64,000 nt of DNA from Dallia pectoralis (GCA_029465975.1 CM055738.1:3818954-3882953); one strand, 5' to 3'; shown: positions 11,771 to 23,059, counted from the first letter of the stretch. The notes: generated by a model from the letters alone, not told the origin. Translations and numbers: made by a program.

Positions 11771-12130
11771 TCACTGCATCTGACCTGGTGTGTTAACCCT
11801 CACTGGTACTGCATCTGACCTGGTGTGTTAACCCTCACTGGTACTGCATCTGACCTGGTGTGTTAACCCTGACTGGTACTGCATCTGACCTGGTGTGTTA
11901 ACCCTCACTGGTACTGCATCTGAACTGGTGCGTTAACCCTGACTGGTACTGCATCTGACCTGGTGTGTTAACCCTGACTGGTACTGCATCTGACCTATTG
12001 TGTTAACCCTCACTGGTACTGCATCTGATCTGGTGTGTTAACCCTCACCGGTACTGCATCTGACCTGGTGCGTTAACCCTCACTGGTACTGCATCTGACC
12101 TGGTGCGTTAACCCTCACTGGTACTGTATC
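11771..12130. repeat. Minisatellite, 36-bp unit, about 10 copies
   Basis: Tandem unit CTCACTGGTACTGCATCTGA + CCTGGTGTGTTAACCC with GTG/GCG variants. It directly follows the 29-bp array. The same pair of arrays in the same order occurs at 17300-18135, showing that the segment upstream of the two neighbouring receptors was duplicated. Confidence 0.93.
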
Positions 12131-12424
12131 TGGATTGCGGGGATTGCGCATAATTTAAACCATTCTCGCAAGGTTAGTTTTTATAGTGCGAGAAATTCCC
12201 GCACAAATATATTTGCTTCATCTCAGACCGAGGTAAAGTTGGTTGGATATTCGATATTGGATATTCAACAGATAATCGGAGGCCGAGATCAGATCCGGTT
12301 TTCCGCAAGCAGCCTCACTACACCACGGTGATCGACCGAGAGAAACCTCTGTGTGCTTATAGTTAGGGACCGTCTCTAAAGTCTCAACGTTATTAAACGA
12401 GTAAACAATGTTTCAAGAACCACA

Positions 12425-12547
12425 ATGTCACAGAGAAGACTTACTGCACTTTCTTTGCTGGCCATCGAACATGAAGTTGTTGAAATGTATTTCGATGATG
12501 TTGTGCACCAGTTTGCATATTTGAAGTCTAGAAGCAAGGCCACTTAG
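12425..12547 (+). pseudogene. hAT-type transposase C-terminal remnant
   Basis: Short open frame of 40 codons and a stop, starting MSQRRLTALSLLAIEHEVVE and continuing with FDDVVHQFAYLKSR. The pattern (R)L.(A)L.LL.IE.(E)... followed by D(D).(I/V)..FA..K.R is that of the extreme C-terminus of hAT transposases, as also found in ZMYM-type domesticated or fossil proteins in fish. Upstream sequence (12140-12420) and the G-rich stretch at 13195-13310 look like parts of the same decayed element. Family assignment rests on this short motif only. Confidence 0.45.
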
Positions 12548-12875
12548 TAATCTGCTATAATTAATTACTTTAAAACAATGAATCTTTGATAGCATTAAAT
12601 GTTTTGAGTTTACACAATTTAAGTCAAGGAGTCCAAAGTGTAAGGGTCACCTGTTAAGCAAAGTAAAATATATAAAAGTTAATAGACGTGCATAAGCCTA
12701 ATTTGAAATGTTGTGTAGACTATGAGTTTTTCCTCTATAGTGTTGTGTTGTTACCCTTTAAAGCAAAGATAGGCCAATTAGGCCTAATAATAAAATATTT
12801 GTGTGTTTATGAGTTCAGTTTTAAAGAGGCCAGTTCTAAGGCCAAATTGTTAAAACAAAATTGTACTGTAATATT

Positions 12876-13195
12876 CTTTAAGATTAGGGACATGCTCTTG
12901 ATGATAGGGACTTTATAAATATATAGTAGTAGGGCATTAACGTGATCTTAAGTTTAGGGCCATGCTCTTGATGATAGGGACTTTATGAATATATAGTAGT
13001 AGGCCATTAACGTTATCTTAAGTTTAGGACCATGCTCTTGATGATAGGGACTTTATGAATATATAGTAGTAGGGCATTAACGTTATCTTAAGTTTAGGGA
13101 CATGCTCTTGATGATAGGGACTTTATGAATATATAGTAGTAGGGCATTAACGTGATCTTAAGTTTCGGGACATGCTCTTGATGATAGGGACTTTG
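12876..13195. repeat. Tandem repeat, exact 70-bp unit, about 4.5 copies
   Basis: CATGCTCTTGATGATAGGGA starts at 12891, 12961, 13031, 13101 and 13171, giving a constant 70-bp period with very few differences. The low divergence points to recent amplification. Confidence 0.95.
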
Positions 13196-15361
13196 TGATT
13201 TTTGCTTTGGGGCGGGGTTGGGGGGCCCTTCAGTCTTGTTGCCCTGGGCATAAAAAATTGTTAATCCGGCTGTGGTTGTGAGTGACTGTGAAATAAATAC
13301 CAACCCGCTAACTGATAGTGTGCCTGACTCCGTCCTTCCGGATGTAAACTATTACTTAAGACAATAGAATAAGATAAGGCTAAGCGAAGGGAATGCTGCT
13401 CAAATAGTTCACAGTTGTTTAAAGCAGAACAAGTCTAACATGGATAAATAGTTGTGTTCTGTCATAATAAAATGTTGTATGTGTGTGCAAACCACCTTCC
13501 TGAAAAACTGTTTTTTGCAAGTTGGGATGTCGGTAATTGTGTTAATCAAAAAAATTGAATTATTGTACACCCAGCAATACTAGTGCGTCATGCTTGCTGA
13601 AGTAATAGAAAAGTTACAATTACACAGCAACAACTCTTGTGTGTTACGTTTTGTAAAAATGTGTTTTAATGTCCAATTAAGTATTCACAAAATGATCTAT
13701 GAATGGTTAATTATATTTTACAATTTGGTGGCTCATCGACCCTCTTTAGGATGGATGTATTATTGTTTTACATATCTTAAGCTTTATTTTCCTACCTAAA
13801 TCTATTTATATTTTAATCTGCAAAACATTACGGACAATATATATATTTTTTGATAAGATTATTTTTTGTTTATTAAAAGCCATTTTGATTCTGGGCTTTT
13901 CTTATTAATGTGGCGTGCACAGTTACCTGAGCAGCAGCAGGTGTGAATTATCAAAAGCGTCAACGTCTCCAAATTTGCTGTTAGTGCCCATTCTTTGGAG
14001 CACACAATTGTAAAAGCAGCACAAAACCTGAAAACAGGTTGGTACAATTGTCCAAGCTACTGGAAATCAATGCAGAATTAATATTGAATAAAAGAAGCCC
14101 CAATACGTGCTTAAATTTCACCAGACTTATGTTTTGTTGTTGCTAATTATATATATATATATACAGTATATATATTTTCATTCTTATTTTTTTCTATTTT
14201 CTTTGTAAAGCACATTCAACTGTGTCTACGTATGAATTGTGCTATATAGTGAAACTTGCTTGCCTGTTTTTATCCCGCTAAATTATTACTACATGGATGT
14301 CGGGTGCCATGTCACAAAAATGTTATTGTTCTGAATTACAATATGTTATTAGGTATATTTGACCAATAAAATACTTTGACTTTCAAGTCACTGAGCTCTT
14401 CTGTAAGACTTTTTGTACTGCCAATGTTTTAATCTATAGATATTTAAAAGATGTGTGCTGAGTTTGTGAGCAATAAGTGTGGCTAAAACATCTGAAATCA
14501 ATAATTAGTTGGTGAGTCCACATACTTATGGCCATGTTGTGTAGTGTTTCGTGTGTATGTTATCCATGGAGTTTAATATACTCTAAGCTAAACTACAAAC
14601 TGTAAATGCATACCTACATGTTATCTTATAGCATGAATTACTGGACAGTTCAAAGGGCATTCGATCCATTTACAAAGGCAGGCCAACTCTGTAATGTCTC
14701 TGAAATCTAATCTGTCAATCAAAACACATTACACAGTTCTACATCAGATATTTCTTTCCGATATTTAATCGGTCATAAGACACATTTTGTATTGGTGAAG
14801 AATGTGACATTAAAGGTCATACACTCTCACAATCTAAATTCGGCACATCCACATTAGGTTCCTTCCTAGGTCCCAATCCTTATAGTGGTTTGTTCTTATC
14901 CAACTTGCATCTGCTTTGAAGTCTTTGTTTTCTGGGGGTATCTTGATGATCAACCAATACAAAAGTACTTTAAATCAATAAAAAGTCAATTTGTGGGAAC
15001 TTGGGACGTCAAAAAGGCTTAACAAGATAAATTTGGTTGATTGAGAAGGCCATTTAGTGGGAGGAGGAAAATACCTACTGTAGATATCAGACCAGAAGGT
15101 GGGGATGTTTAACAACATATGGAAAGATGAATTACCATACTCTGTTCATTAATACATATATACTCACATTTACAGAACTACCACAGCATTTCAGAATTCA
15201 TATTGTCTATACTAAACGATATAATGTCGTCTTGTCCCTGCATGAACTAATATTGTTTCTAAGATGATGGCAAGAAGCTAACAAAGAGTCATTTTAGAGT
15301 ATTGTGAAATTAAAGAAATCAATCGTTTTTTTAGGGATACAAACGTAGGAATGTATATCAG
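13196..15361. other. AT-rich spacer with microsatellite and old repeat tails
   Basis: 13196-13310 contains a GGGGCGGGGTTGGGGGGCCC stretch resembling hAT-type fish repeats. An (AT)n tract lies at 14144-14183, and a retroelement-like tail (TGTGCTATATAGTGAAACTTGC) near 14239. No gene was recognised. Confidence 0.4.
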
Positions 15362-16318
15362 CTAATTACGCTTTAGTCTGAGAGTAAATATGCGTTTCAT
15401 TGTCAATTTAAACCATGGATAAAAGAAAGCATAAATTATTGGATTAATAAAGGAATTAACAAGCGGAAGAAAGCTAATGAAAAATGAGGCTAATTTGTAA
15501 CTTGAAAGAATTAGAAGAATACTTGTTATAGGATTCCAAAAAAGTAGATAGTTGAAAACAATTATACCTAGAGTTTTTGCTGCTTTTCTCTCAGACTTAT
15601 TAGCTTGTACAGTTTTAGCACCAGACACATTGACAACCTTTTTTGAAAATACCTGTAATGCCTGTGACCTGGCAACCATAAATATTTTCAAATATAATGT
15701 TATAATAACAGCACATGGTAGAACCATTGAAATGACATAGTCCATCATATTGACCCAGAAATGTCCTTCAAGTAAATAACATTCTTCGAAACACCCACTG
15801 GGTATCTTTATGTTGAAATAGATATTAATTAGAACAGCGGCATATATGACACAAGAACACCAGGCTGTAGATATAAAACATATAGTTCTTGTTGTTGTTA
15901 TTTTCAAGTGGTACCTTAATGGATCACATATAGCAACATAACGGTCAATAGAAATCAACACCATATTGCCGAGAGATAAAGAAGCACATAAAAATGTGGT
16001 GTAGAGAAGAAATGGACAGAAATATTGTCCATTAACCCAGCATGTTTCCATTATTGCTACAGTCATTTCTGGTATCACAATGAGTCCCACCAGGAGATCT
16101 GACACAGCCAGAGAGAGGATGAGCAGGTTGGTTGGAGTGTGGAGCTGCTTGAGATGAGAGATGGAGATGATCACCAGTAGATTTAACAAAACAGTAACCG
16201 CCGCAATAACCGAAAACAAGATGTACAATGAAATGTACGCATATTTTGATATTGAAGTTATTCTGCAAGAAGAGTTTTTGTCCAGAAAACAGTATTGAGA
16301 ATCTCCATGTTCCTCCAT
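15362..16318 (-). CDS. TAAR-type olfactory GPCR, intact (318 aa)
   Basis: Intact single-exon receptor, start MEEHGDSQYC aligned with paralogues. Landmarks: NSS at 15-17, LAVSDLL in TM2, Cys3.25 at 101, Thr at 108 (3.32), DRY at 125-127, conserved extracellular-loop cysteines in SGCFEEC at 175-180, Asp at 193 (5.42), LPC with Pro5.50 at 201, KAAKTLG at the start of TM6, FWNP, and TM7 NSFINPIIYAFFYPWF. The classical amine-binding Asp3.32 is absent and Asp5.42 present, as in the rest of the cluster. The first third and about 150 bases upstream are nearly identical to the 9.1-kb gene; beyond that the shared upstream segment is split by a Tc1/mariner insertion (16471-17264). Role (olfactory amine detection through G protein/cAMP signalling) is family knowledge. 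Confidence 0.95.
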   Translation of the reverse strand: MEEHGDSQYCFLDKNSSCRITSISKYAYISLYILFSVIAAVTVLLNLLVIISISHLKQLHTPTNLLILSLAVSDLLVGLIVIPEMTVAIMETCWVNGQYFCPFLLYTTFLCASLSLGNMVLISIDRYVAICDPLRYHLKITTTRTICFISTAWCSCVIYAAVLINIYFNIKIPSGCFEECYLLEGHFWVNMMDYVISMVLPCAVIITLYLKIFMVARSQALQVFSKKVVNVSGAKTVQANKSERKAAKTLGIIVFNYLLFWNPITSILLILSSYKLASFFISFLPLVNSFINPIIYAFFYPWFKLTMKRIFTLRLKRN

Positions 16319-16412
16319 TTGTAATAAAAGGTAGAAATACTGAGTTCCTCCTCCTGCTTGGTCCTGTGTGTGACCCTGTCAGGTCAGCCTTCTGAAAGTC
16401 TCTCAACTCATG

Positions 16413-16426
16413 CTCTTTTTATCCCT
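16413..16426 (-). promoter_or_regulatory. TATA-like box upstream of the 15.4-kb TAAR
   Basis: - strand GGGATAAAAAGAGC about 100 bases before the ATG, in the same context as at 10174-10188. Core promoter use is inferred. Confidence 0.4.
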
Positions 16427-16470
16427 ACGTTACTAACAGAAACTCCTCCTTCAATGTATTTGCACACATA

Positions 16471-17264
16471 CACTCACCTAAAGGATTATTAGGAACACCA
16501 TACTAATACTGTGTTTGACCCCGTTTCGCCTTCAGAACTGCCTTAATTCTACGTGGCATTGATTCAACAAGGTGCTGAAAGCATTCTTTAGAAATGTTGG
16601 CCCATATTGATAGGATAGCATCCTGCAGTTGATGGAGATTTGTGGGATGCACATCTAGGGCACGAAGCTCCTGTTCCACCACATCCCAAAGATGCTCTAT
16701 TGGGTTGAGATCTGGTGACTGTGGGGGCCATTTCAGTACAGTGAACTCATTGACATGTTCAAGAAACCAATTTGAAATGATTCGAGCTTTGTGACATGGT
16801 GCATTATCCTGCTGGAAGTAGCCATCAGAGGATGGGTACATGGTGGTCATAAATGGATGGACATGGTCAGTAACAAGGCATGATGGATGGTAACAAGGCA
16901 TGATGGATCCATGTTCTCATTCTGTTTACGCCAAATTCTGACTCTACCATCTGAATGTCTCAACAGAACTCGAGACTCATCAGACCAGGCAACATATTTC
17001 CAGTCTTCAACTGTCCAATTGTGGTGATCTCGTGCAAATTGCAGCCTCTTTTTCCTATTTGTAGTGGAAATGAGTGGTACCCGGTGGGGTCTTCTTAAAT
17101 CATCTTTCTTTCCCATTCTGACATTCAGTCTGAAGTTCAAGAGATTGTCTTGACCAGGACCACACTCCTAATTGCATTGAAGCAACTGCCATGTGATTGG
17201 TTGCTTAGATAATTGCATTAATGAGAAATTGAACAGGTGTTCCTAATAATCCTTTAGGTGAGTG
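16471..17264 (-). mobile_element. Tc1/mariner element, 794 bp, internally deleted
   Basis: Perfect 29-bp terminal inverted repeats at 16471-16499 and 17236-17264 (outer bases CACTCACCTAAAGGATTATT), flanked on both sides by TA, the Tc1/mariner target duplication. The paralogous sequence near 10222-10240 has the same flanks without the element, an empty site. It encodes a broken DD34E-type transposase (separate entry). At 794 bp it is shorter than the roughly 1.3-1.6 kb of full Tc1-like elements, so it is non-autonomous. Confidence 0.95.
16503..17140 (-). pseudogene. Tc1/mariner DD34E transposase, truncated and frameshifted
   Basis: Two overlapping frames. The upstream one (16847-17140) has the Tc1-type stretch ending NWTVEDWKYVAWSDESRV, with the first catalytic Asp in SDES. 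The downstream one (16503-16901) has the second Asp in QQDNAPCHKA and the third acidic residue in SPDLNPIEHLWD, and runs to the usual C-terminus. The N-terminal DNA-binding region is missing, and a segment between IWRKQNENMD and TDHVHPF is deleted; a 19-bp direct duplication (GGTAACAAGGCATGATGGA-like, about 16867-16907) lies at this junction. It is not expected to be active. Confidence 0.9.
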
Positions 17265-17299
17265 TACTTTTGTCTGGGAGGGTTTGTTTATGTGAATTT

Positions 17300-17666
17300 A
17301 GCGTTTCTCCCTATACCCCACACACCTGTCAGTCTCTCCCTATACCCCACACACCTGTCAGTCTCTCCATATACCCCACACACCTGTCAGTCTCTCCCTA
17401 TACCCCACACACCTGTCAGTCTCTCCCTATACCCCAGACACCTGTCAGTCTCTCCCTATACCCCACACACCTGTCAGACTCTCCCTATACCCCACACACC
17501 TGTCAGTCTCTCCATATACCCCACACACCTGTCAGTCTCTCCCTATACCCCACACACCTGTCAGTCTCTCCCTATACCCCACACACCTGTCAGTCTCTCC
17601 CTATACCCCACACACCTGTCAGTCTCTCCCTATACCCCACACACCTGTCAGTCTCTCCCTATATAT
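17300..17666. repeat. Minisatellite, 29-bp unit, about 13 copies
   Basis: Same 29-bp unit as at 10272-11770 (CCTATACCCCACACACCTGT + CAGTCTCTC) but with far fewer, more homogeneous copies, and no 27-bp variants. It sits in the duplicated upstream segment of the 15.4-kb receptor. Confidence 0.95.
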
Positions 17667-17716
17667 TAGATACGGTCCCAAATTCCACTCTGAACCCTAA
17701 TCTGAATTATTCTGCC

Positions 17717-18135
17717 TAACCATCACTGGTACTGCATCTGACCTGGTGTGTTAACCCTCACTGGTACTGCATCTGACCTGGTGCGTTAACCCTCACTGGT
17801 ACTGCATCTGACCTGGTGTTAACCCTCACTGGTACTGCATCTGACCTGGTGTGTTAACCCTCACTGGTACTGCATCTGACCTGGTGCGTTAACCCTCACT
17901 GGTACTGCATCTGACCTGGTGTGTTAACCCTCACTGGTACTGCATCTGACCTGGTGTGTTAACCCTCACTGGTACTGCATCTGACCTGGTGCGTTAACCC
18001 TCACTGGTACTGCATCTGACCTGGTGTGTTAACCCTCACTAGTACTACATCTGACCTGGTGCGTTAACCCTCACTGGTACTGCATCTGACCTGGTGTGTT
18101 AACCCTCACTAGTACTACATCTGACCTGGCGTGTT
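17717..18135. repeat. Minisatellite, 36-bp unit, about 12 copies
   Basis: Same 36-bp unit as at 11771-12130 (CTCACTGGTACTGCATCTGA + CCTGGTGTGTTAACCC), with GTG and GCG variants in a mixed order and one unit shortened by 3 bases near 17815. Confidence 0.93.
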
Positions 18136-19182
18136 TCACAAGACTCTTTTACAAGAATTTTCCATGCTGTTTAATAGCACAGTCAACGTGTATATACACT
18201 TTTGATTCACTGGAATTGTGATATAGTATAAGTACAATCATTTTTCTCTAATCAATTGTTGAATTTGTGTCATGAAGTACTTTGTGTCAACCTAGATGTC
18301 CTTACTGATTTCTCAAATAGTTTAAATTACTGCAACTTCAGTGCACCTGGATGTCCGACATCAACTGTATATTCACTGTCAAAAAGAACATGTGTAATTA
18401 GTCCCAATAGTTCAAAATTAATTATTGAAACACAGAATGTCTTAGCATAATCCATTGTGTTTTTTAACCACAAACATGTTTATTTAGGGCCAATTTTTAA
18501 CCCTTTTCTAAAAATTAATTATTAACTAGAGATGAGTACACAATCATTTACAATTAATTATGTTATAGAATAGCTTATCTTATGCTATCAATCCGAATTG
18601 TATATTGAAACATTACGAAAATAGATTACGAAAATAGAATACGAAAGTAGAGTTTTTACATGTGGAATGCACTTATTTTTCTTCTTTAATTAAACAAGAC
18701 AAACATGTATATTCCTACAATGTAGATAGATATTTATTATAACACAATTATTGAACGTTTACTCTAGGTCAATAAGAATGGGATTGGATGCATTTACATT
18801 GTCAGATTCTTTTTTCAGGTATTTTAATCAATTCGGAACTGATGTACCCACAGTAAATACAGTTAGATCTCTAGCAAACATAAATTAGATACTATAAATA
18901 ATATGAAATTAACATTGGTATTTAAAAAATACTCCTCATAGTGTACATTTATGTCTTTATTGAAGCAAGTCAAAAGTATCTTCTTCAGGTCATTCCATTT
19001 ACATTTGCAAATACATTCAACTTGTTCTGTGTCAACATCACATAGCTCTATGATGGCTTTAGGCGACTGAGATTAGTAATGTCATAAAATGTGTATTTTT
19101 AGATAACAATTTGAACAAAGACAAAAACTGTAAAATAAAAATTGTATAAGACCTTCAAATATAATATAGTAACAAATTGGAA
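18136..19182. other. AT-rich spacer downstream of the 19.2-kb TAAR
   Basis: AT-rich, no coding region or structured repeat recognised. A small direct repeat of ATAGA(A/T)TACGAAA occurs near 18620-18645. Confidence 0.4.
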
Positions 19183-20143
19183 CTATAATTGCCGTAAATT
19201 CAGACTTAAGATATGCTTAGCTGTCACTTTGAACCATGGATAAAAGAAAGCATAAATTATTGGATTCATCAAAGAATTAACATATGGCAGAAAAGTGATT
19301 ATATATGCTGTTAATTTGGAACTGGAAAAAGTCATACAAAAAACATAAATTAATGGATTCCAAAATATGAGATAAGTGAAAACAATAATACCCTAGAGTT
19401 TTTGCTGCTTTTCTTTCAGACTTATTTGCCTGAGCAGTTTTAAGACCAGAAACTGAGTCAGTAACTTTAGAAAATATCTTTCTGGCCTGTGATCTGGCTA
19501 CTACAAATATTTTCAAATAAAGTATTATGATAATAGAAAAAGGTAAAACCAATGCAAATACAAGGTCAAGAATATTGACCAAGAAATCTCCTTTAGCAAA
19601 AAAGCATTCTTCAAAACAACCACTAGGTACCTGCACATTTACATATGTTTTAACAGTAACAGCGTCATTTATAACACAACAACACCAGGTAATGCTTATA
19701 CAACATATAATTTTTGTTGTTGTTATTTTCGAGCTATACGTTAGTGGATCACACACAGCAATATAACGGTCAATAGATATCAAGACCAAATTGCCAAGTG
19801 ATGAAGAGGAACATAGAATATTAATAAAGAGAAGCAACGCACAGAAATATTCCCCAGGAACCCAACATGGTTCCATTATTGCTACAGTTATTGCTGGTAT
19901 CACAATGAGTCCCACCAGGAGATCTGACACAGCCAGTGAGAGGATGAGCAGGTTGGTTGGAGTCTGGAGATGTTTGAAGTGAGAGATGGAGATGATCACC
20001 AGTAGGTTCATGAATACAATAATTGCTGAAATTAAAGACAAGAAGATGTACAGGGTTACGTAAATAAATGTTGATATTGAAGTCTTTCTGCAAGAAGAGT
20101 TTCTGTCTTGATAACAGTACTGAGCATCTGCCTCTTCCTCCAT
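19183..20143 (-). pseudogene. TAAR with a single 1-nt insertion
   Basis: Starts MEEEADAQYC and is collinear with intact paralogues up to KAAKTLG at the start of TM6. There a GGG (CCC at 19391-19393 on the + strand) replaces the GG of the paralogues and shifts the frame; the shifted frame stops at 19277. In the alternative frame everything to the usual C-terminus (NSLMNPIIYAFFYPWF, stop at 19183-19185) is open, so this one base is the only lesion seen. TM3 position 3.32 is Asn, DRY is present, and TM5 has Asp5.42 (NILDLVFALVLP). The lesion sits in a short homopolymer, so sequencing error or a segregating allele is possible. A TATA-like AATAAAAATG lies at about 20241-20251. Confidence 0.88.
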
Positions 20144-20683
20144 GGGTAAAACAGAGTAGTATGCTGAGGTCCTCCTCCTGCTTGGTCCTGAGTGTGACCC
20201 TGTCTGGTCAGGCTTCTGACAATCACTGATCTCAGGCTCTCATTTTTATTTCCCACTGCCAGCCCCTTACTCTACCCCCCCTCCCCTTGGTGAGTTACAT
20301 GCACAAACATATCTTTGAGCATAAGTTTTTTCTAGTTGCTATGATACACATTTTCCAGTATAATATGGTTGGACTGTACACCTGACATCTAGAAAAGCCA
20401 TCGAATTAAACTTTTTTTACATGTTTGTTCTTTGCATTCGGCAAATTGGATATGGTCCAGTAGGTACATGTACTAGAATATTGTCTCCTGGTCTTGATTT
20501 AACATCTTTGGTCTTTTAAGCCCCAAACCAGACTTTTGTGGAAATGTAGTCCTCTGGTTTGCTTAAATTGCCTGTCTTGAAAGCTGGTGATCTTGAGTTT
20601 AATTATTGGCATAAAAGAAGTTCATGTGCATCAATTTTGTCATCTTGTCCGAATTTGAGAAGACAACATGTTCCAAGAGCCCC

Positions 20684-20885
20684 AGACTCTGCAGCCATAA
20701 TGTGGAGGATTCAGGAGCAGAACCCTGGTTCCCCATCCACACTACCTACAGAACCACCATCTGCAGCCATAATGTGGAGGATTCAGGAGCAGAACCCTGG
20801 TGCCCCATCCACACTACCTACAGAACCACCATCTGCAGCAATAATGTGGAGGATACAGGAGCAGAACGTTGGTGCCCCATGTAAT
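20684..20885. repeat. Tandem repeat, 72-bp unit, about 2.7 copies
   Basis: GCAGCCATAATGTGGAGGAT recurs at 20691, 20763 and 20835 (72-bp period). The period is a multiple of 3, so one + strand frame reads a 24-residue repeat (AAIMWRIQEQNPG...), but no start context or longer gene supports translation. Confidence 0.9.
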
Positions 20886-20899
20886 ATTCCTGATCTTTT

Positions 20900-21480
20900 C
20901 ATTATTCTACGCTACGGCCAGCCGCCTCAAAAAGAAGCGCTGCAATGTGACCCAAAAAAGACGGGCTAGGGCAAGGGGCATGTTCCTTGGACTCACCGTC
21001 GTGGAGAAGAAGCTGATCTTGTGGCGGAATGTTTTGGTCTTGATGAACCGTAGCCGTCTGCCAGAGGGAAGAGTTCTGAATAGTCTGTTACCCGGATGGG
21101 AGGGGTCTCCCTCAATCTTTGCTGTCCGCCTCAGTGACCCGACTTTGAACAGGTTCCTAAGAGACGGCAGCTTACATCCAATGGTCCACACTGCAGAGCA
21201 GATGATGCGTTGCAGTCTATCTTTGTCCTTGACAGTGGCTGCAGTGTACCAGAAGATAAGGGAGGAGGTCTGGATGGACTCGATGATGGCTGTGTAGGCA
21301 TTAATCATCATGGACGTTGGTAGTTTGTACTTTTTCAGCTGCCGCAGGCAGTACAGTCTTTGTGGTGCTTTCTTAGTGAGAGAGGTGAAGTACAGCTCCC
21401 ACTTGAGGTCCTGGGCAAAATGACGCCACTAAGTTGACAGGGAGCCCCCCAGGACAATAATACCAATGTTTGACTTTGGT
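20900..21480 (-). mobile_element. LINE reverse transcriptase C-terminal fragment
   Basis: On the - strand, an open frame reads AQDLKWELYFTSLTKKAPQR, then LRQLKKYKLP, AYTAIIESIQTSSLIFWY, the IGCKLPSL motif and LPSGRRLRFIKTKT. This is the standard C-terminal end of the reverse transcriptase of a fish non-LTR element. The 5' boundary near 21430-21480 is ragged (CCTGGGGGGCTCCC) and the start of ORF2 is missing. A related fragment lies at 58383-58560. Clade not assigned. Confidence 0.75.
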
Positions 21481-21540
21481 GATGCCATTTTAAAAACTGC
21501 CTCAAACTCTCTCCTGAAAAAAATGTATGTGGTTTACCAC

Positions 21541-22388
21541 TGTTACGTACGCCTCTGGGAGAGGGAAACGTAACACCCTGTTACACGTGATAACTCTCTG
21601 TGGTAGGTGACAGGTATGAGGTCGTGGGTGCAAGTAAGGACGACAGACGATTGTACACTGTTGCTGGGAATTTATTATTCCATATTGCAATGTTTTTGGG
21701 GAAAGTGGCTGGACGGAACCAAAACAATGAAAGCAAAATAAGATAACCCCTTCCCCTCTCTTACCTGCCTTCCCACAGCTTACCTAATCTAGCGCCACAA
21801 AAGTGCACTAACCAACATACAGGGGGTGGTCCGCCCAGGTCTTTCCTAGTGTGTATAGACAAGTGGACACTACGGGTGATGTATGCCCATGGGCCTCTGT
21901 CCTACACACTCCCAAGGTGCGTTCCCCTTCCCCCTGGGAAGACAAGTGAAAACAAGATTAGTTAACAAATAACACAAACTTGCAACAGTGTTTTAAATAA
22001 AAGTGTTCTAACCCACAGAGTGAGTGACTGGTTTTAACAACACAAACAAAGTGACATTACAGGAGTACAACCAGCTGCCAATGACAAAATAAGCAAAACC
22101 CTCTAGCAAAACAGAACAGAAGCCTTAAGCAAAAGCACAAGACCAAAGGCACACAAGAGCAACCGAAAACAAGACAGCCTCTCTCTCCTCTTCTGCAAAC
22201 AACTGAACAGTGGCTTTTATCATCTACTGCCAAGTAGTTGCTGATCAGCCAGGTGTTGTCACTGACGAGAGGGAGAAGTCCAATCTTCCACTTGGCTGGA
22301 TCACCCAATCCTCCGCTCCGGGAATGACACTGGAACAGAGACAACACCACCAAACACACACACAATGCAGCAACTGGGGGACGTAACA
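21541..22388. mobile_element. Solo LTR, 848 bp, with 5-bp target duplication
   Basis: Begins TGTTACGT and ends ACGTAACA, an 8-bp terminal inverted repeat with the TG...CA ends of an LTR. It is flanked by perfect 5-bp direct repeats ACCAC (21536-21540 and 22389-22393). The paralogous LINE copy 1 (about 2640-2690 on the other strand) is continuous across this point with GGTTTACCATAGTG, the empty site. No internal retroviral-type coding region is present, so this is a recombined solo LTR. The superfamily cannot be told from the LTR alone. Confidence 0.9.
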
Positions 22389-23059
22389 ACCACAGTGTAA
22401 TATGTTTTGTTACCAGTGCCCCATGCAACACCAACCACTGCAATATTTAAGCATTAGTCGGCTGGCTGTCATTTTTAAACACTCATCTTTTAACTCATCG
22501 GTACCAGCCCAATTATAAGTCTCTGGTAGGCAAAGTCCCGCTGTACCTAAGCTCTCTAGTCACCATAGCCCTATTCACTCGCAGTCTATGCTCAAGCAGA
22601 TACATTGCCTTAGTCAACCCAAAAATTCTGCACAATTTTGGTCGCCAATCCCCCCAGTTTTCAGCCGCCAATGACTGGAATGAATTACAAAAAAACTACA
22701 ATTTGAAACTCTTCTCTTACCCATTGGTTTCAAACTAATCCTCTGTGAATTTTTGTTTGATCACTGTACGTGTTAACTGTTGCCTGTTTTTCATCCACCC
22801 CTTTTTTTACTTTTTCCATGCCCATTTTGCACAGTAGATCATTTTTACGTGTACTGCTGTCTTACTTGTTTATTATTCTGTTTGCTCAGGCATGCTCAAA
22901 TGCTCTACCTCCTAAAATCACAGTCATATAATTTGTGCACACTAATTGACCTAACTGCTAGACACACTTCAATTGTTACTTTCTGTGACTCTACTTTGTA
23001 TTTCTTCATAGTTGTTATTGTACATGTAAATGCTGCTCAACGGACACTCTTATATCACA

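Noticed and set aside
10132..11818. Long + strand open frames (up to 400 codons) rich in HTPVSLSLYPTHLS
   Set aside because: They are read through the 29-bp minisatellite in all three frames; the period and the lack of promoter, start context or homologous protein make translation unlikely.
20684..20885. Repeat protein gene encoding a 24-residue unit
   Set aside because: Fewer than three units, no extension into a longer gene, and it directly adjoins LINE debris.
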